Assembly: GCF_025854275.1 (NCBI RefSeq)
Contig: NZ_CP107567.1
Coordinates: 7,254,001 to 7,318,000 of the forward strand
Direction of reading: 5' to 3'
DNA from: Streptomyces peucetius
Lineage (GTDB): Bacteria; Actinomycetota; Actinomycetes; Streptomycetales; Streptomycetaceae
Length of the DNA: 64,000 nt
The translations under genes were made by a program, and so were the position numbers. Positions 8,778 to 16,320 of the stretch are shown here, one piece after another; the first letter of the stretch is position 1, and the number at the start of each line of letters is the position of its first letter. The notes under the pieces were generated by a model that was given only the letters and a program-made list of their open reading frames with translations, was not told where the DNA came from and did not search any database.

Positions 8778-10022
8778 TCAGACGCCGAAGGCCGCCGCAT
8801 AGCCGACCGTGCCCCGCGGCACGTCCCCGCTGCCGTCCAGCGACAGCACCATCAGGGCTTCTTCCGGTACCTCGAAAGATGCCCCGATCCCGTGCCGCGA
8901 GGCGACCTCGAAACCGAACCTCGGGTAGTACTCCGGGTGCCCGAGGACCACGACCGGTCCCTCACCGCGCACCCGCGCCGCGTCCAGCACCGCCCGGACC
9001 ACCGCCCGGCCCGCGCCCTGCCGCTGGTGACGGGGCGCGGTCGCCACCGGCGCGAGAGCCAGCGCGGGGGCGCCGCCGATCCGGCACCGGGTGAGCAGCG
9101 CGTACGCGGCCACCGACCCGTCCGGCGCCTCTGCGACGTACGACAGCCCCGGCAGCCACGCCCCGTCGTCCCGGCGCAGCGCGTCCACCAGGTCCGCCTC
9201 GGCGGCGGTGGGGAACGCGGCCGCGTTGACCGCGCGCACCGCCGGGACGTCCGCCGCCGTCTCGGGGCGGGTGCGCCAGCGGGCGTCGGCGGGACGCAGC
9301 ACATAGCCGGAGTAGCCGAACTCCGTGCCGTGGTCCCGCCGCATCGCGATCTCCTCGCGGGTCGCGGCCAGAGCCTCCGCCATCCCCGGTGCCCCGGGGT
9401 CCGCGGCGTCGGCCCGCTCGGCCAGCGGGCCGTAGTACTCGTCCCAGTCGCTCGAAGGCTGCCGGTACAGCCCCAGGACGTTGTAGCCCGCCGCGACGGC
9501 CGCCGCGCAGTTCTCGGCGGTCGTGCGCAGCCGGTAGTGCCGGTCCCAGAAGGCGCGGGCCGCCGCCGAGGGGGCGGCCGTCCACTCGCACTCGGTCATG
9601 ACCAGGCTGCCGCCGGGGGAGATCAGCCTGCGCCACCGCTCCAGGGCGGTGTCGAAACCGATGCTGTACGCGGAGCTCTCCGCCCACACGGCGTCGAAGG
9701 AACCGTCGGGGAGGTCGAGCGCGCCCATGTCGGCGCGGACGGTGCGGATCGCGTCGCCGAGACCGCGCGCCGCGGCGTTCGCCCGCAGCTCGGCGAGGAA
9801 CGGCTCGTGCAGATCGACCGCCGTCACCCTGGCGCCCGCCCGTGCGGCCAGCAGCAGGGCGCTGCGGCCCGGACCGCAGCCGAGGTCGAGCACCCGCGGA
9901 CGCGCGGGCAGCGGACCCGCCAGGGCGAGCAGCCGGGCGGAGGTGTCGTCGGAACCGGGGCCCTGCCGCGGCAGACCGTGGTGCAGGGCGAAGAAAGCAT
10001 CGTGCAAAGCGTTGTCGGACAA
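8778..10022 (-). CDS. SAM-dependent methyltransferase fused to GNAT N-acetyltransferase
   Basis: A two-domain cytosolic protein of about 414 aa. The N-terminal ~240 residues are a class I methyltransferase: motif I VLDLGCGPGRSALLLA, acidic loop VTAVDLHEPFL, post-I region RADMGALDLPDGSFDAVWAESSAY. The C-terminal ~150 residues are a GNAT domain: RPETAADVPAVRAVNAAAF, then the acetyl-CoA loop VATAPRHQRQGAGRAVVRAVL and PEYYPRFGFEVASRHGI, resembling the YhbS/Eis-like N-acetyltransferases. The substrate is unknown; small molecules or proteins are both possible. No ATG/GTG fits the likely N-terminus, so I place the start at TTG 10022 (product begins LSDNALHDAFFALHHGLPRQG), which has AAGGG 7 bases upstream. 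A longer frame to 10163 exists but has no good ribosome site. Confidence 0.8.
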   Translation of the reverse strand: MSDNALHDAFFALHHGLPRQGPGSDDTSARLLALAGPLPARPRVLDLGCGPGRSALLLAARAGARVTAVDLHEPFLAELRANAAARGLGDAIRTVRADMGALDLPDGSFDAVWAESSAYSIGFDTALERWRRLISPGGSLVMTECEWTAAPSAAARAFWDRHYRLRTTAENCAAAVAAGYNVLGLYRQPSSDWDEYYGPLAERADAADPGAPGMAEALAATREEIAMRRDHGTEFGYSGYVLRPADARWRTRPETAADVPAVRAVNAAAFPTAAEADLVDALRRDDGAWLPGLSYVAEAPDGSVAAYALLTRCRIGGAPALALAPVATAPRHQRQGAGRAVVRAVLDAARVRGEGPVVVLGHPEYYPRFGFEVASRHGIGASFEVPEEALMVLSLDGSGDVPRGTVGYAAAFGV

Positions 10023-10095
10023 CGTGAAACCCTTGTTCGCGGGGCTCCGGCCGACGAGCGCGACCGCAGGACCGGGGAGACCGGACCGGATCGGG

Positions 10096-10200
10096 TCAGA
10101 GACGGACGGAAGCCCGGAGGATGAGGAAGGACCGGGCGCGCGCGGGGCTGGGGGTACCACCACGCCGCCAGGCGTAGGGGGACTCCGCTGCGACGGTCAT
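10096..10200 (-). CDS. Possible 34-codon leader ORF upstream of the methyltransferase fusion
   Basis: Starting at ATG 10200, a 34-codon ORF is preceded by GAGGAGCTGAGG, a strong ribosome-binding region. The product (MTVAAESPYAWRRGG...) resembles no family I know. A hairpin (ACGCC-TGGC-GGCGT) lies inside it. It ends about 75 bp before the main start. It may be a translated leader or chance. Confidence 0.3.
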   Translation of the reverse strand: MTVAAESPYAWRRGGTPSPARARSFLILRASVRL

Positions 10201-10295
10201 CGACCTCAGCTCCTCTCGAGCCGCTCAAGGGTGGGGACGGCCATGTCCCGGCAGGAACCCTAGCAGCGCCCGGGCCTCCGGTCGTCACAGGTCCG

Positions 10296-11237
10296 TCAGT
10301 GACAGAGCCTCGCCTCGTGCTCCGCGTGACCGACCGGCTCCAGCTGGAAGGTGCAGTGCTCGACGTCGAAGTGCGTACCCAGGCAGCCCTGGAGGTCGTG
10401 CAGCATCTTCTCGTGCCCCACCGCGTCCAGCGCGTCCTGCGTCACGACCACGTGCGCGGAGAGCACCGGCATCCCGGACGTGATCGTCCAGGCGTGCAGG
10501 TCGTGCACGTCCTCCACGCCGGGCAGCGCCAGTATGTGGGCACGGACCTCGCCCATGTCGACGCCCTTGGGGGCCGACTCCAGGAGCACGTTCAGCGTCT
10601 CCCGCAGCAGCCGCCAGGTGCGCGGCACGATCATCAGGCCGATGGCGAGCGAGGCGATCGGGTCGGCGTACTGCCAGCCGGTCGCCAGGATGATCGCCGC
10701 GGAGACCAGCACGGTCACCGAGCCGAGCGCGTCCGCCAGCACCTCCAGATAGGCGCCCCGCACATTGAGGCTTTCCTTCTGGCCCCGCATCAGCAGCGTC
10801 AGCGAGACCATGTTCGCCGCCAGGCCGACGAGCGCGAAGACGACGGTCAGACCGCCCCGGGTCTGCGCGGGCTCGATGAAGCGCTCCACCGCCTCGACGA
10901 GCAGGAAGCCGCCGACGCCCAGGAGCAGCAGACAGTTGGCGAGGGCCGCGAGGATCTCGGCACGGGCGAAGCCGAACGTACGGTTCAGCCCGGCGGGCCG
11001 GTTGGCGAAGTGGATCGCCAGCAGGGCCAGCGCCAGCCCCACCGCGTCGGTCGCCATGTGGGCGGCGTCCGCGATCAGCGCCAGGGAGTCCGACAGCACA
11101 CCACCGACGATCTCCAGCACCATCACACCCAGCGTGATGGCGAGGGCGATCCGCAGCCGGCCCTTGTAGGCCGCCGCGGCGGTGCCCGTCGGCGGCGGGC
11201 CGCCGTGCCCGTGCCCGTGGTCGTGCCCAGCCCCCAT
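10296..11237 (-). CDS. Cation diffusion facilitator (CDF) metal transporter
   Basis: A 313-aa integral membrane antiporter that exports divalent metal (Zn2+ or Co2+ likely) in exchange for protons. The N-terminus has a His-rich metal-binding stretch (GHDHGHGHGG). Six transmembrane helices follow, with the TM2 motif SDSLALIADAAHMATDAVGLALAL (HxxxD site) and the TM5 motif AYLEVLADALGSVTVLVSAA (D site). The C-terminal cytosolic domain contains VEDVHDLHAWTITSG, the typical CDF dimerisation/metal-sensing domain, and ends in a His-containing tail. ATG 11237 has GAAGGG 7 bases upstream. The galE-like gene lies upstream in the same direction, separated by a 153-bp gap that contains a perfect 11-bp inverted repeat, a possible metal-regulatory or terminator element. 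Confidence 0.92.
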   Translation of the reverse strand: MGAGHDHGHGHGGPPPTGTAAAAYKGRLRIALAITLGVMVLEIVGGVLSDSLALIADAAHMATDAVGLALALLAIHFANRPAGLNRTFGFARAEILAALANCLLLLGVGGFLLVEAVERFIEPAQTRGGLTVVFALVGLAANMVSLTLLMRGQKESLNVRGAYLEVLADALGSVTVLVSAAIILATGWQYADPIASLAIGLMIVPRTWRLLRETLNVLLESAPKGVDMGEVRAHILALPGVEDVHDLHAWTITSGMPVLSAHVVVTQDALDAVGHEKMLHDLQGCLGTHFDVEHCTFQLEPVGHAEHEARLCH

Positions 11238-11347
11238 GTCGATGCCCTTCCGGTGCGCCTGCGTGCGGTACGTCGCTCGGTCGAGACCCAAGTCAACTAC
11301 GGGCGGGGGGTATCGGGCAACACGGCACTGAACACCGTTGTCATATG

Positions 11348-11379
11348 CCCTGACCTGCGTAAATGCTTGCAGGTCAGGG
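11348..11379. repeat. Perfect 11-bp inverted repeat between galE-like and CDF genes
   Basis: CCCTGACCTGC (11348-11358), a 10-nt AT-richer loop, then GCAGGTCAGGG (11369-11379). It lies just after the stop of the galE-like gene and about 110 bp before the CDF start. It may be a transcription terminator for the epimerase gene or an operator for the transporter. No U run follows on the minus strand. Confidence 0.6.
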
Positions 11380-11390
11380 GCCGTCGGAGA

Positions 11391-12374
11391 TCAGCGGGCG
11401 GCCGTCTCCGGATGCCTGGCCAGCCATCCCTCCCAGGCGGAGGCGACCATCTCGCGCACCCCGTACGAGGCCCTCCAGCCGAGTTCCTCGGCGATCCGCT
11501 CCACCGAGGCGACGGCCTTCGCCGGGTCACCGGCCCGGCGCGGCTCGACGACCGGCTGCGGACCGCGGCCGGTGACCTCGGCCACCACGGAGGCGAGCTC
11601 CCGGACCGAGACGCCGATGCCGCGGCCGATGTTGACGGTGAGGTCCTCGCCGCCCGCCGTCCCGGCGAGCCGCCGCGCCACCGCGAGATGCGCGTCGGCG
11701 AGGTCGGCGACATGGATGTAGTCGCGGATGCACGTCCCGTCCGGGGTGGGATAGTCCGCGCCGAAGATCCGCGGGGCCTCGCCGCGGGTGATCCGGTCGA
11801 AGAACATCGGGACGATGTTGAACACCCCCGTGTCCGACAGCTCCGGGGCGGCGGCGCCGGCGACGTTGAAGTACCGCAGGCAGGCCGTCGACAGACCGTG
11901 CGCCCGGCCGGCCGCCCGCACCAGCCGCTCGCCCGTGAGCTTCGTCTCCCCGTAGGGATTGATCGGTTCACAGGGCGCCGACTCGGGGACGAGGTCCGTG
12001 TCCGGCACCCCGTACACGGCGGCCGACGACGAGAACAGGAAGCTCCGCACACCGGCCGCCACCACGGCCTCCAGCAGCACGGTGAGGCCGCACACGTTCT
12101 CCCGGTAGTACCTGAGCGGCTGCTCCACCGACTCGCCGACCTGCTTCTTCGCGGCGAGATGGACCACACCCGTGACGGCGTGCCCGGCGAGCACCCGGTC
12201 CACCGCATCGCGGTCGAGCACGGACCCGCGCACCAGCGGGACCCCCGCCGGCAGCCGCTCGGGAATCCCCGAGGACAGGTCGTCGAGCACGACGACCTGT
12301 TCACCGGCAGCCGTCATGGCGTGCGCCACATGCGCCCCGATGTATCCCGCTCCACCTGTGATCAGCCAAGTCAT
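11391..12374 (-). CDS. galE: NAD-dependent epimerase, UDP-glucose 4-epimerase type
   Basis: A 327-aa short-chain dehydrogenase/reductase of the extended type. The NAD-binding motif is MTWLITGGAGYIGAHVAHAM; the catalytic Ser is in FLFSSSAAVYG and the YxxxK pair in NPYGETKLTGE. The later segment NIGRGIGVSVRELASVVAEV is typical of GalE. It would interconvert UDP-glucose and UDP-galactose (or the N-acetyl forms) in the cytosol. A galactose or related sugar nucleotide could feed the adjacent divergent operon, which contains a GT2 glycosyltransferase and a polymer-type ABC exporter. The start at ATG 12374 is set by the Rossmann motif, although the Shine-Dalgarno site (GGTGG) is weak. Confidence 0.88.
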   Translation of the reverse strand: MTWLITGGAGYIGAHVAHAMTAAGEQVVVLDDLSSGIPERLPAGVPLVRGSVLDRDAVDRVLAGHAVTGVVHLAAKKQVGESVEQPLRYYRENVCGLTVLLEAVVAAGVRSFLFSSSAAVYGVPDTDLVPESAPCEPINPYGETKLTGERLVRAAGRAHGLSTACLRYFNVAGAAAPELSDTGVFNIVPMFFDRITRGEAPRIFGADYPTPDGTCIRDYIHVADLADAHLAVARRLAGTAGGEDLTVNIGRGIGVSVRELASVVAEVTGRGPQPVVEPRRAGDPAKAVASVERIAEELGWRASYGVREMVASAWEGWLARHPETAAR

Positions 12375-12707
12375 GACGGCCACCCTATGGGGTGGTCCGC
12401 CCCGGCCCCGGCCCCTCGCGACCGGCCCGTGCGTGCTCCTCCCGGCCTTCGCGGCCACCCCGGGGCCGGCTCCGCCGAACAGCAGCCGTCCAGAGCCCCT
12501 GCCCGGACCGACCACGATCCCGCAGAGGGAGCGGTTTGGAGGGCGGGGCCTCGATCGACAATGATGATCTCGGCGGGCCGCCAGGGCGTTAACGGCCGGT
12601 GAACTCCCGCTTCCGTTCATCCGATAGCCTCAGCCGACGTGCCGCCGCCCCACAGCCGGGCCGGGCCGCCGTGCTCCAGCAACGTCAGCTCCAAGGAGTG
12701 AGTTCGT
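12375..12707 (+). promoter_or_regulatory. Divergent intergenic region with a candidate promoter for the CDP-alcohol operon
   Basis: The gap between the divergent galE-like gene and the next operon holds a sigma-70-like pair, TGAACT (12600-12605), a 17-bp spacer, GATAGC (12623-12628), pointing rightward about 75 bp before the predicted start. The rest is GC-rich with no other clear element. The promoter is inferred from sequence likeness only. Confidence 0.4.
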
Positions 12708-14522
12708 CTGTCGACCGCCATCCTCACCGGTCCGCCCGTACCCGGATCGTCGCTCGAGGGCGATCTGCGGTCGCTGGGCTTCGACGTGCGGGTCGCCAAC
12801 GGCCCCGAACACACCGCCGCGCTGATCGCGGCCGTCCCCGGTGCCGAGCGCGTCGCCGTGGTCGACCCGCGCTTCGTGGGCCATGTGCACTCCCTGCGGC
12901 TGGCGCTCACCGACCCGCGGTTCCCCACCGCCGCCGTCACCGGCGCGCTCACGGCCCAGCCGGCCGCCCGAGCCGCGCTGACCGGCGCGGTACGGGCCGT
13001 CTCGGCCACCGTGCCCGCCGGAGCGGGCGCCGTGGCCGGTAACGGTGTGGTCGACGGCGTCACCGCCGAGCTCGAGGCCCAGGGCGTGGCCGTGCACCGC
13101 CCCGACCTGGGATCACTGGTCGCCGCCGTGCCCTCGGAGGCGGAGGAGCGGCACCGCGTGAGGGCCGCCGTGGAGGCCGTCGACGACGAGGCGGTACGGC
13201 TGCGCTCCGCCGTGAAGGCGCGCGACGGCTTCTTCACCACGTTCTGCGTCAGCCCCTACTCCCGTTATCTCGCACGCTGGTGCGCGCGCCGCGGACTGAC
13301 CCCGAACCAGGTCACCACCGCGTCCCTGCTCACCGCGCTGGTCGCGGCGGGCGGCGCGGCCACCGGCACCCGCGCCGGGTTCGTCGCGGCCGGCCTGCTG
13401 CTGCTCTTCTCGTTCGTACTGGACTGCACCGACGGGCAGCTCGCCCGCTACTCCCTGCAGTACTCGACGATGGGCGCCTGGCTCGACGCGACCTTCGACC
13501 GGGCCAAGGAGTACGCCTACTACGCGGGCCTCGCGCTCGGCGCCGCCCGCGGCGGGGACGACGTGTGGGCACTCGCGCTCGGCGCGATGGTGCTGCAGAC
13601 CTGCCGGCACGTCGTGGACTTCTCCTTCAACGAGGCCAACCACGACGCGGCGGCGAACACGAGTCCGACCGCCGCCCTGTCCAGCAGACTCGACAGCGTC
13701 GGCTGGACGGTCTGGCTGCGCCGGATGATAGTGCTCCCGATCGGCGAACGCTGGGCCATGATCGCCCTGCTCACCGCCGTCACCACGCCCCGCATCGTCT
13801 TCTACGCCCTGCTCGTCGGCTGCTCGCTGGCCGCCTGCTACACCACGGCCGGCCGGGTGCTGCGCTCGCTGACGCGCAAGGCGCACCGCACGGACCGTGC
13901 CGCCCGGGCGCTCGCCGACCTCGCGGACTCCGGGCCGGCGGCCGAGGCCGTGGCCCGCGCCGCCGCCCGCCGTGCGCGGCGGCTGCCGGGCCCCGCACCC
14001 CTGGCGGCGGCCGCCGCCGGCGCGGCCGCAGTCGTGGCGACCGCCGCGTTCGCCGGCTTCGGCAGCGCCTGGACGGTCGTCGCCGCCCTCGTGTACGCAG
14101 CCACCTCGGGAATCGCCGTCGCCCGGCCCCTCAAGGGCGCCCTCGACTGGCTCGTCCCCCCGGTCTTCCGGGCCGCCGAGTACGGCACGATCCTCGTCCT
14201 CGCCGCCCACGCGGGGGTGAACGGTGCATTGCCTGCGGCTTTCGGCCTGATTGCCGCCGTCGCCTACCATCACTACGACACGGTGTACCGCATCCGCGGC
14301 GGCACCGGCGCGCCCCCGCACTGGCTGGTGCGGACGATCGGCGGGCACGAGGGACGGGTCCTGGCGGTCACGCTGCTCGCCCTCCTGCCGGGCGGCACAG
14401 ACTTCACCATCGCGCTGACGGTCCTCACTGCGGCCGTGGCCCTCGTGGTGCTGGTGGAGAGCATCCGCTTCTGGGTGTCCTCGCAAGCACCCGCCGTACA
14501 CGACGAAGGAGAACCCGCATGA
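12708..14522 (+). CDS. DUF5941 / CDP-alcohol phosphatidyltransferase fusion protein
   Basis: A membrane enzyme of about 604 aa. The N-terminal ~150 residues look like a soluble domain (STAILTGPPVPGSSLEGDL...). The middle holds the complete CDP-alcohol phosphotransferase signature DCTDGQLARYSLQYSTMG followed by AWLDATFD (all four Asp), within membrane helices. The C-terminal ~250 residues are further membrane helices (the DUF5941 part). The family transfers a phospho-alcohol from a CDP-linked donor. No ATG/GTG/TTG start fits: a TGA at 12699 closes the frame, AAGGAG lies at 12693-12698, and the first plausible codon is CTG 12708. The next usual start (GTG 12786) would delete 26 conserved-looking codons. 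The stop overlaps the next gene (ATGA). Confidence 0.8.
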   Translation: MSTAILTGPPVPGSSLEGDLRSLGFDVRVANGPEHTAALIAAVPGAERVAVVDPRFVGHVHSLRLALTDPRFPTAAVTGALTAQPAARAALTGAVRAVSATVPAGAGAVAGNGVVDGVTAELEAQGVAVHRPDLGSLVAAVPSEAEERHRVRAAVEAVDDEAVRLRSAVKARDGFFTTFCVSPYSRYLARWCARRGLTPNQVTTASLLTALVAAGGAATGTRAGFVAAGLLLLFSFVLDCTDGQLARYSLQYSTMGAWLDATFDRAKEYAYYAGLALGAARGGDDVWALALGAMVLQTCRHVVDFSFNEANHDAAANTSPTAALSSRLDSVGWTVWLRRMIVLPIGERWAMIALLTAVTTPRIVFYALLVGCSLAACYTTAGRVLRSLTRKAHRTDRAARALADLADSGPAAEAVARAAARRARRLPGPAPLAAAAAGAAAVVATAAFAGFGSAWTVVAALVYAATSGIAVARPLKGALDWLVPPVFRAAEYGTILVLAAHAGVNGALPAAFGLIAAVAYHHYDTVYRIRGGTGAPPHWLVRTIGGHEGRVLAVTLLALLPGGTDFTIALTVLTAAVALVVLVESIRFWVSSQAPAVHDEGEPA

Positions 14523-15271
14523 TCGGCCTCGTACTGGCTGCCGGTGCCGGACGGCGTCTGCGCCCCTACACCGACACGCTCCCGAAGGCCCTCGTGCCGG
14601 TCGGCCCCGAACAGGACGGGGAAGCGACCACGGTCCTCGACCTGACGCTCGGCAACTTCGCCGCGATCGGGCTCACCGAGGCCGCGATCGTCGTCGGCTA
14701 CCGCAAGGAGGCCGTGTACGAGCGCAAGGCCGAATTCGAGGCGAAGTACGGGCTGAAGCTCACCCTCGTCGACAACGACAAGGCGGAGGAGTGGAACAAC
14801 GCCTACTCCCTGTGGTGCGCCCGTGACGTCCTCGCCGAGGGCGTGATCCTCGCCAACGGCGACACCGTCCACCCCGTCTCCGTCGAGGAGACGCTGCTCG
14901 CCGCCCGCGGCGACGGCCGGAAGATCATCCTCGCCCTCGACACGGTGAAGCACCTCGCCGACGAGGAGATGAAGGTCATCACCGCCGACGGCAAGGGCGT
15001 CCGCCGGATCACCAAGCTGATGGACCCGGCCGACGCCACCGGCGAGTACATCGGCGTCACGCTCATCGAGCCGGAGGCCGCCGCCGACCTCGCGGACGCG
15101 CTCAAGGCCACCTTCGAGCGCGACCCCGACCTCTACTACGAGGACGGCTACCAGGAACTGGTCAACCGCGGCTTCACGATCGACGTGGCGCCCATCGGGG
15201 ACGTCAAGTGGGTCGAGATCGACAACCACGACGACCTCGCGAAGGGCCGTGGGATCGCGTGCCAGTACTGA
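14519..15271 (+). CDS. Nucleotidyltransferase, phosphocholine/alditol-phosphate cytidylyltransferase type
   Basis: A 250-aa GT-A-fold nucleotidyltransferase. The N-terminus MIGLVLAAGAGRRLRPYTDTLPKALVPVG carries the nucleotide-binding GAGRRL loop and the PKA(L) lysine; ILANGDTVH contains the metal-binding Asp. It resembles LicC-like phosphocholine cytidylyltransferases and inositol-1-phosphate cytidylyltransferases, which activate a phospho-alcohol as its CDP form. Its place between a CDP-alcohol phosphotransferase and a glycerol-1-phosphate-dehydrogenase-like gene suggests that it makes a CDP-alcohol such as CDP-glycerol; this is inference. Translation is coupled to the upstream gene through ATGA, and its 3' end overlaps the next start. 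Confidence 0.85.
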   Translation: MIGLVLAAGAGRRLRPYTDTLPKALVPVGPEQDGEATTVLDLTLGNFAAIGLTEAAIVVGYRKEAVYERKAEFEAKYGLKLTLVDNDKAEEWNNAYSLWCARDVLAEGVILANGDTVHPVSVEETLLAARGDGRKIILALDTVKHLADEEMKVITADGKGVRRITKLMDPADATGEYIGVTLIEPEAAADLADALKATFERDPDLYYEDGYQELVNRGFTIDVAPIGDVKWVEIDNHDDLAKGRGIACQY

Positions 15272-16320
15272 CCCGTCTCATCCCCTCGCCGGTCGTCGTC
15301 GACATCCGCTCCGGCGCCCTGGACGATCTCGCCGTCATCCTGGCCGACCAGCGCATCTCCTCCTCCGGCCGCCTCGCCGTCGCGATCAGCGGCGGCTCGG
15401 GGCAGAAGCTGCGCACCAAGATCGCGCCGGCCCTGCCGGGCGCCGACTGGTACGAGGTCTGCGGCGGCACCATCGACGCCGCGGTGAAGCTGGCCGACGA
15501 CATCAAGGGCAAGCGGTACGACGCGGTCGTCGGCCTCGGCGGCGGCAAGATCATCGACGTGGCGAAGTACGCCGCCGCACGGGTCGGGCTGCCGCTCGTC
15601 GCCGTCGCGACCAACCTGTCGCACGACGGCCTGTGCTCGCCGGTCTCCACCCTCGACAACGACAACGGCCGCGGCTCCTACGGCGTGCCCACGCCGATCG
15701 CCATGGTCATCGACCTGGACGTGATCCGCGACGCCCCGGTGCGCTTCGTCCGCTCCGGCATCGGCGACGCGATCTCCAACATCTCCTCGATCGCCGACTG
15801 GGAGCTGTCGCAGCGGATCACCGGCGAGAAGGTCGACGGCCTGGCCGCCGCCATGGGACGCACCGCGGGCGAGTCCGTGCTGCGCCACCCCGGCGGCGTC
15901 GGCGACGACGAGTTCCTCACCGTGCTCGCCGAGGCACTGGTGCTGACCGGCATCGCCATGTCGATCAGTGGCGACTCCCGGCCCGCCTCGGGCGCCTGCC
16001 ACGAGATCAGCCACGCCTTCGACCTGCTGTACCCCAAGCGGGCCGCCAGCCACGGTGAGCAGTGCGGCCTCGGCGCCGCCTTCGCGATGCACCTGCGCGG
16101 CGCCCACGAGGAGTCGGGCCTGTTCGCCGAGGTGCTGCGCCGGCACGGGCTGCCGGTGCTGCCCGAGGAGATCGGGTTCACGCCGGACGAGTTCGTGCGC
16201 GCCGTGGAGTACGCGCCGCAGACCCGCCCGGGACGCTTCACCATCCTCGAGCACCTCGACCTCACCCACGACCAGATCAGGGACGCGTACGCCGACTATG
16301 CCAAGACCATCAGTAGCTGA
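15259..16320 (+). CDS. Iron-containing-alcohol-dehydrogenase fold enzyme, sn-glycerol-1-phosphate dehydrogenase-like
   Basis: A 353-aa enzyme of the polyol/G1P dehydrogenase family. The NAD(P)-binding region DAVVGLGGGKIIDVAKYAA and the segment VATNLSHDGLCSPVSTL match archaeal EgsA and bacterial AraM enzymes; metal ligands are expected among SGACHEISHAFDLL and ASHGEQCGLGAAFAMHL (Glu/His positions visible). Family members reduce dihydroxyacetone phosphate to sn-glycerol-1-phosphate, the archaeal lipid backbone stereoisomer. In bacteria this product is unusual. GTG 15259 overlaps the upstream stop by 13 nt, and its own stop overlaps the following gene by 23 nt, indicating one translationally coupled operon. 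Substrate assignment is by family likeness. Confidence 0.85.
   Translation: MPVLTRLIPSPVVVDIRSGALDDLAVILADQRISSSGRLAVAISGGSGQKLRTKIAPALPGADWYEVCGGTIDAAVKLADDIKGKRYDAVVGLGGGKIIDVAKYAAARVGLPLVAVATNLSHDGLCSPVSTLDNDNGRGSYGVPTPIAMVIDLDVIRDAPVRFVRSGIGDAISNISSIADWELSQRITGEKVDGLAAAMGRTAGESVLRHPGGVGDDEFLTVLAEALVLTGIAMSISGDSRPASGACHEISHAFDLLYPKRAASHGEQCGLGAAFAMHLRGAHEESGLFAEVLRRHGLPVLPEEIGFTPDEFVRAVEYAPQTRPGRFTILEHLDLTHDQIRDAYADYAKTISS

Noticed and set aside
11320..11350. Possible Zur box (TGACAAC-G-GTGTTCA on the minus strand) before the CDF gene
   Set aside because: Only five of seven arm positions pair and the match to the remembered Streptomyces Zur consensus is poor.
10299..12602. 767-codon plus-strand open frame opposite the CDF and galE-like genes
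   Set aside because: Rich in Arg/His/Gln/Gly without domains; it is the antisense frame of two well-supported genes in GC-rich DNA.
12599..13042. GTG-started frame right after AAGGAG at 12698, out of phase with the CDP-alcohol gene
   Set aside because: Product is Arg-rich with no domain; the other frame continues into a clear membrane enzyme.
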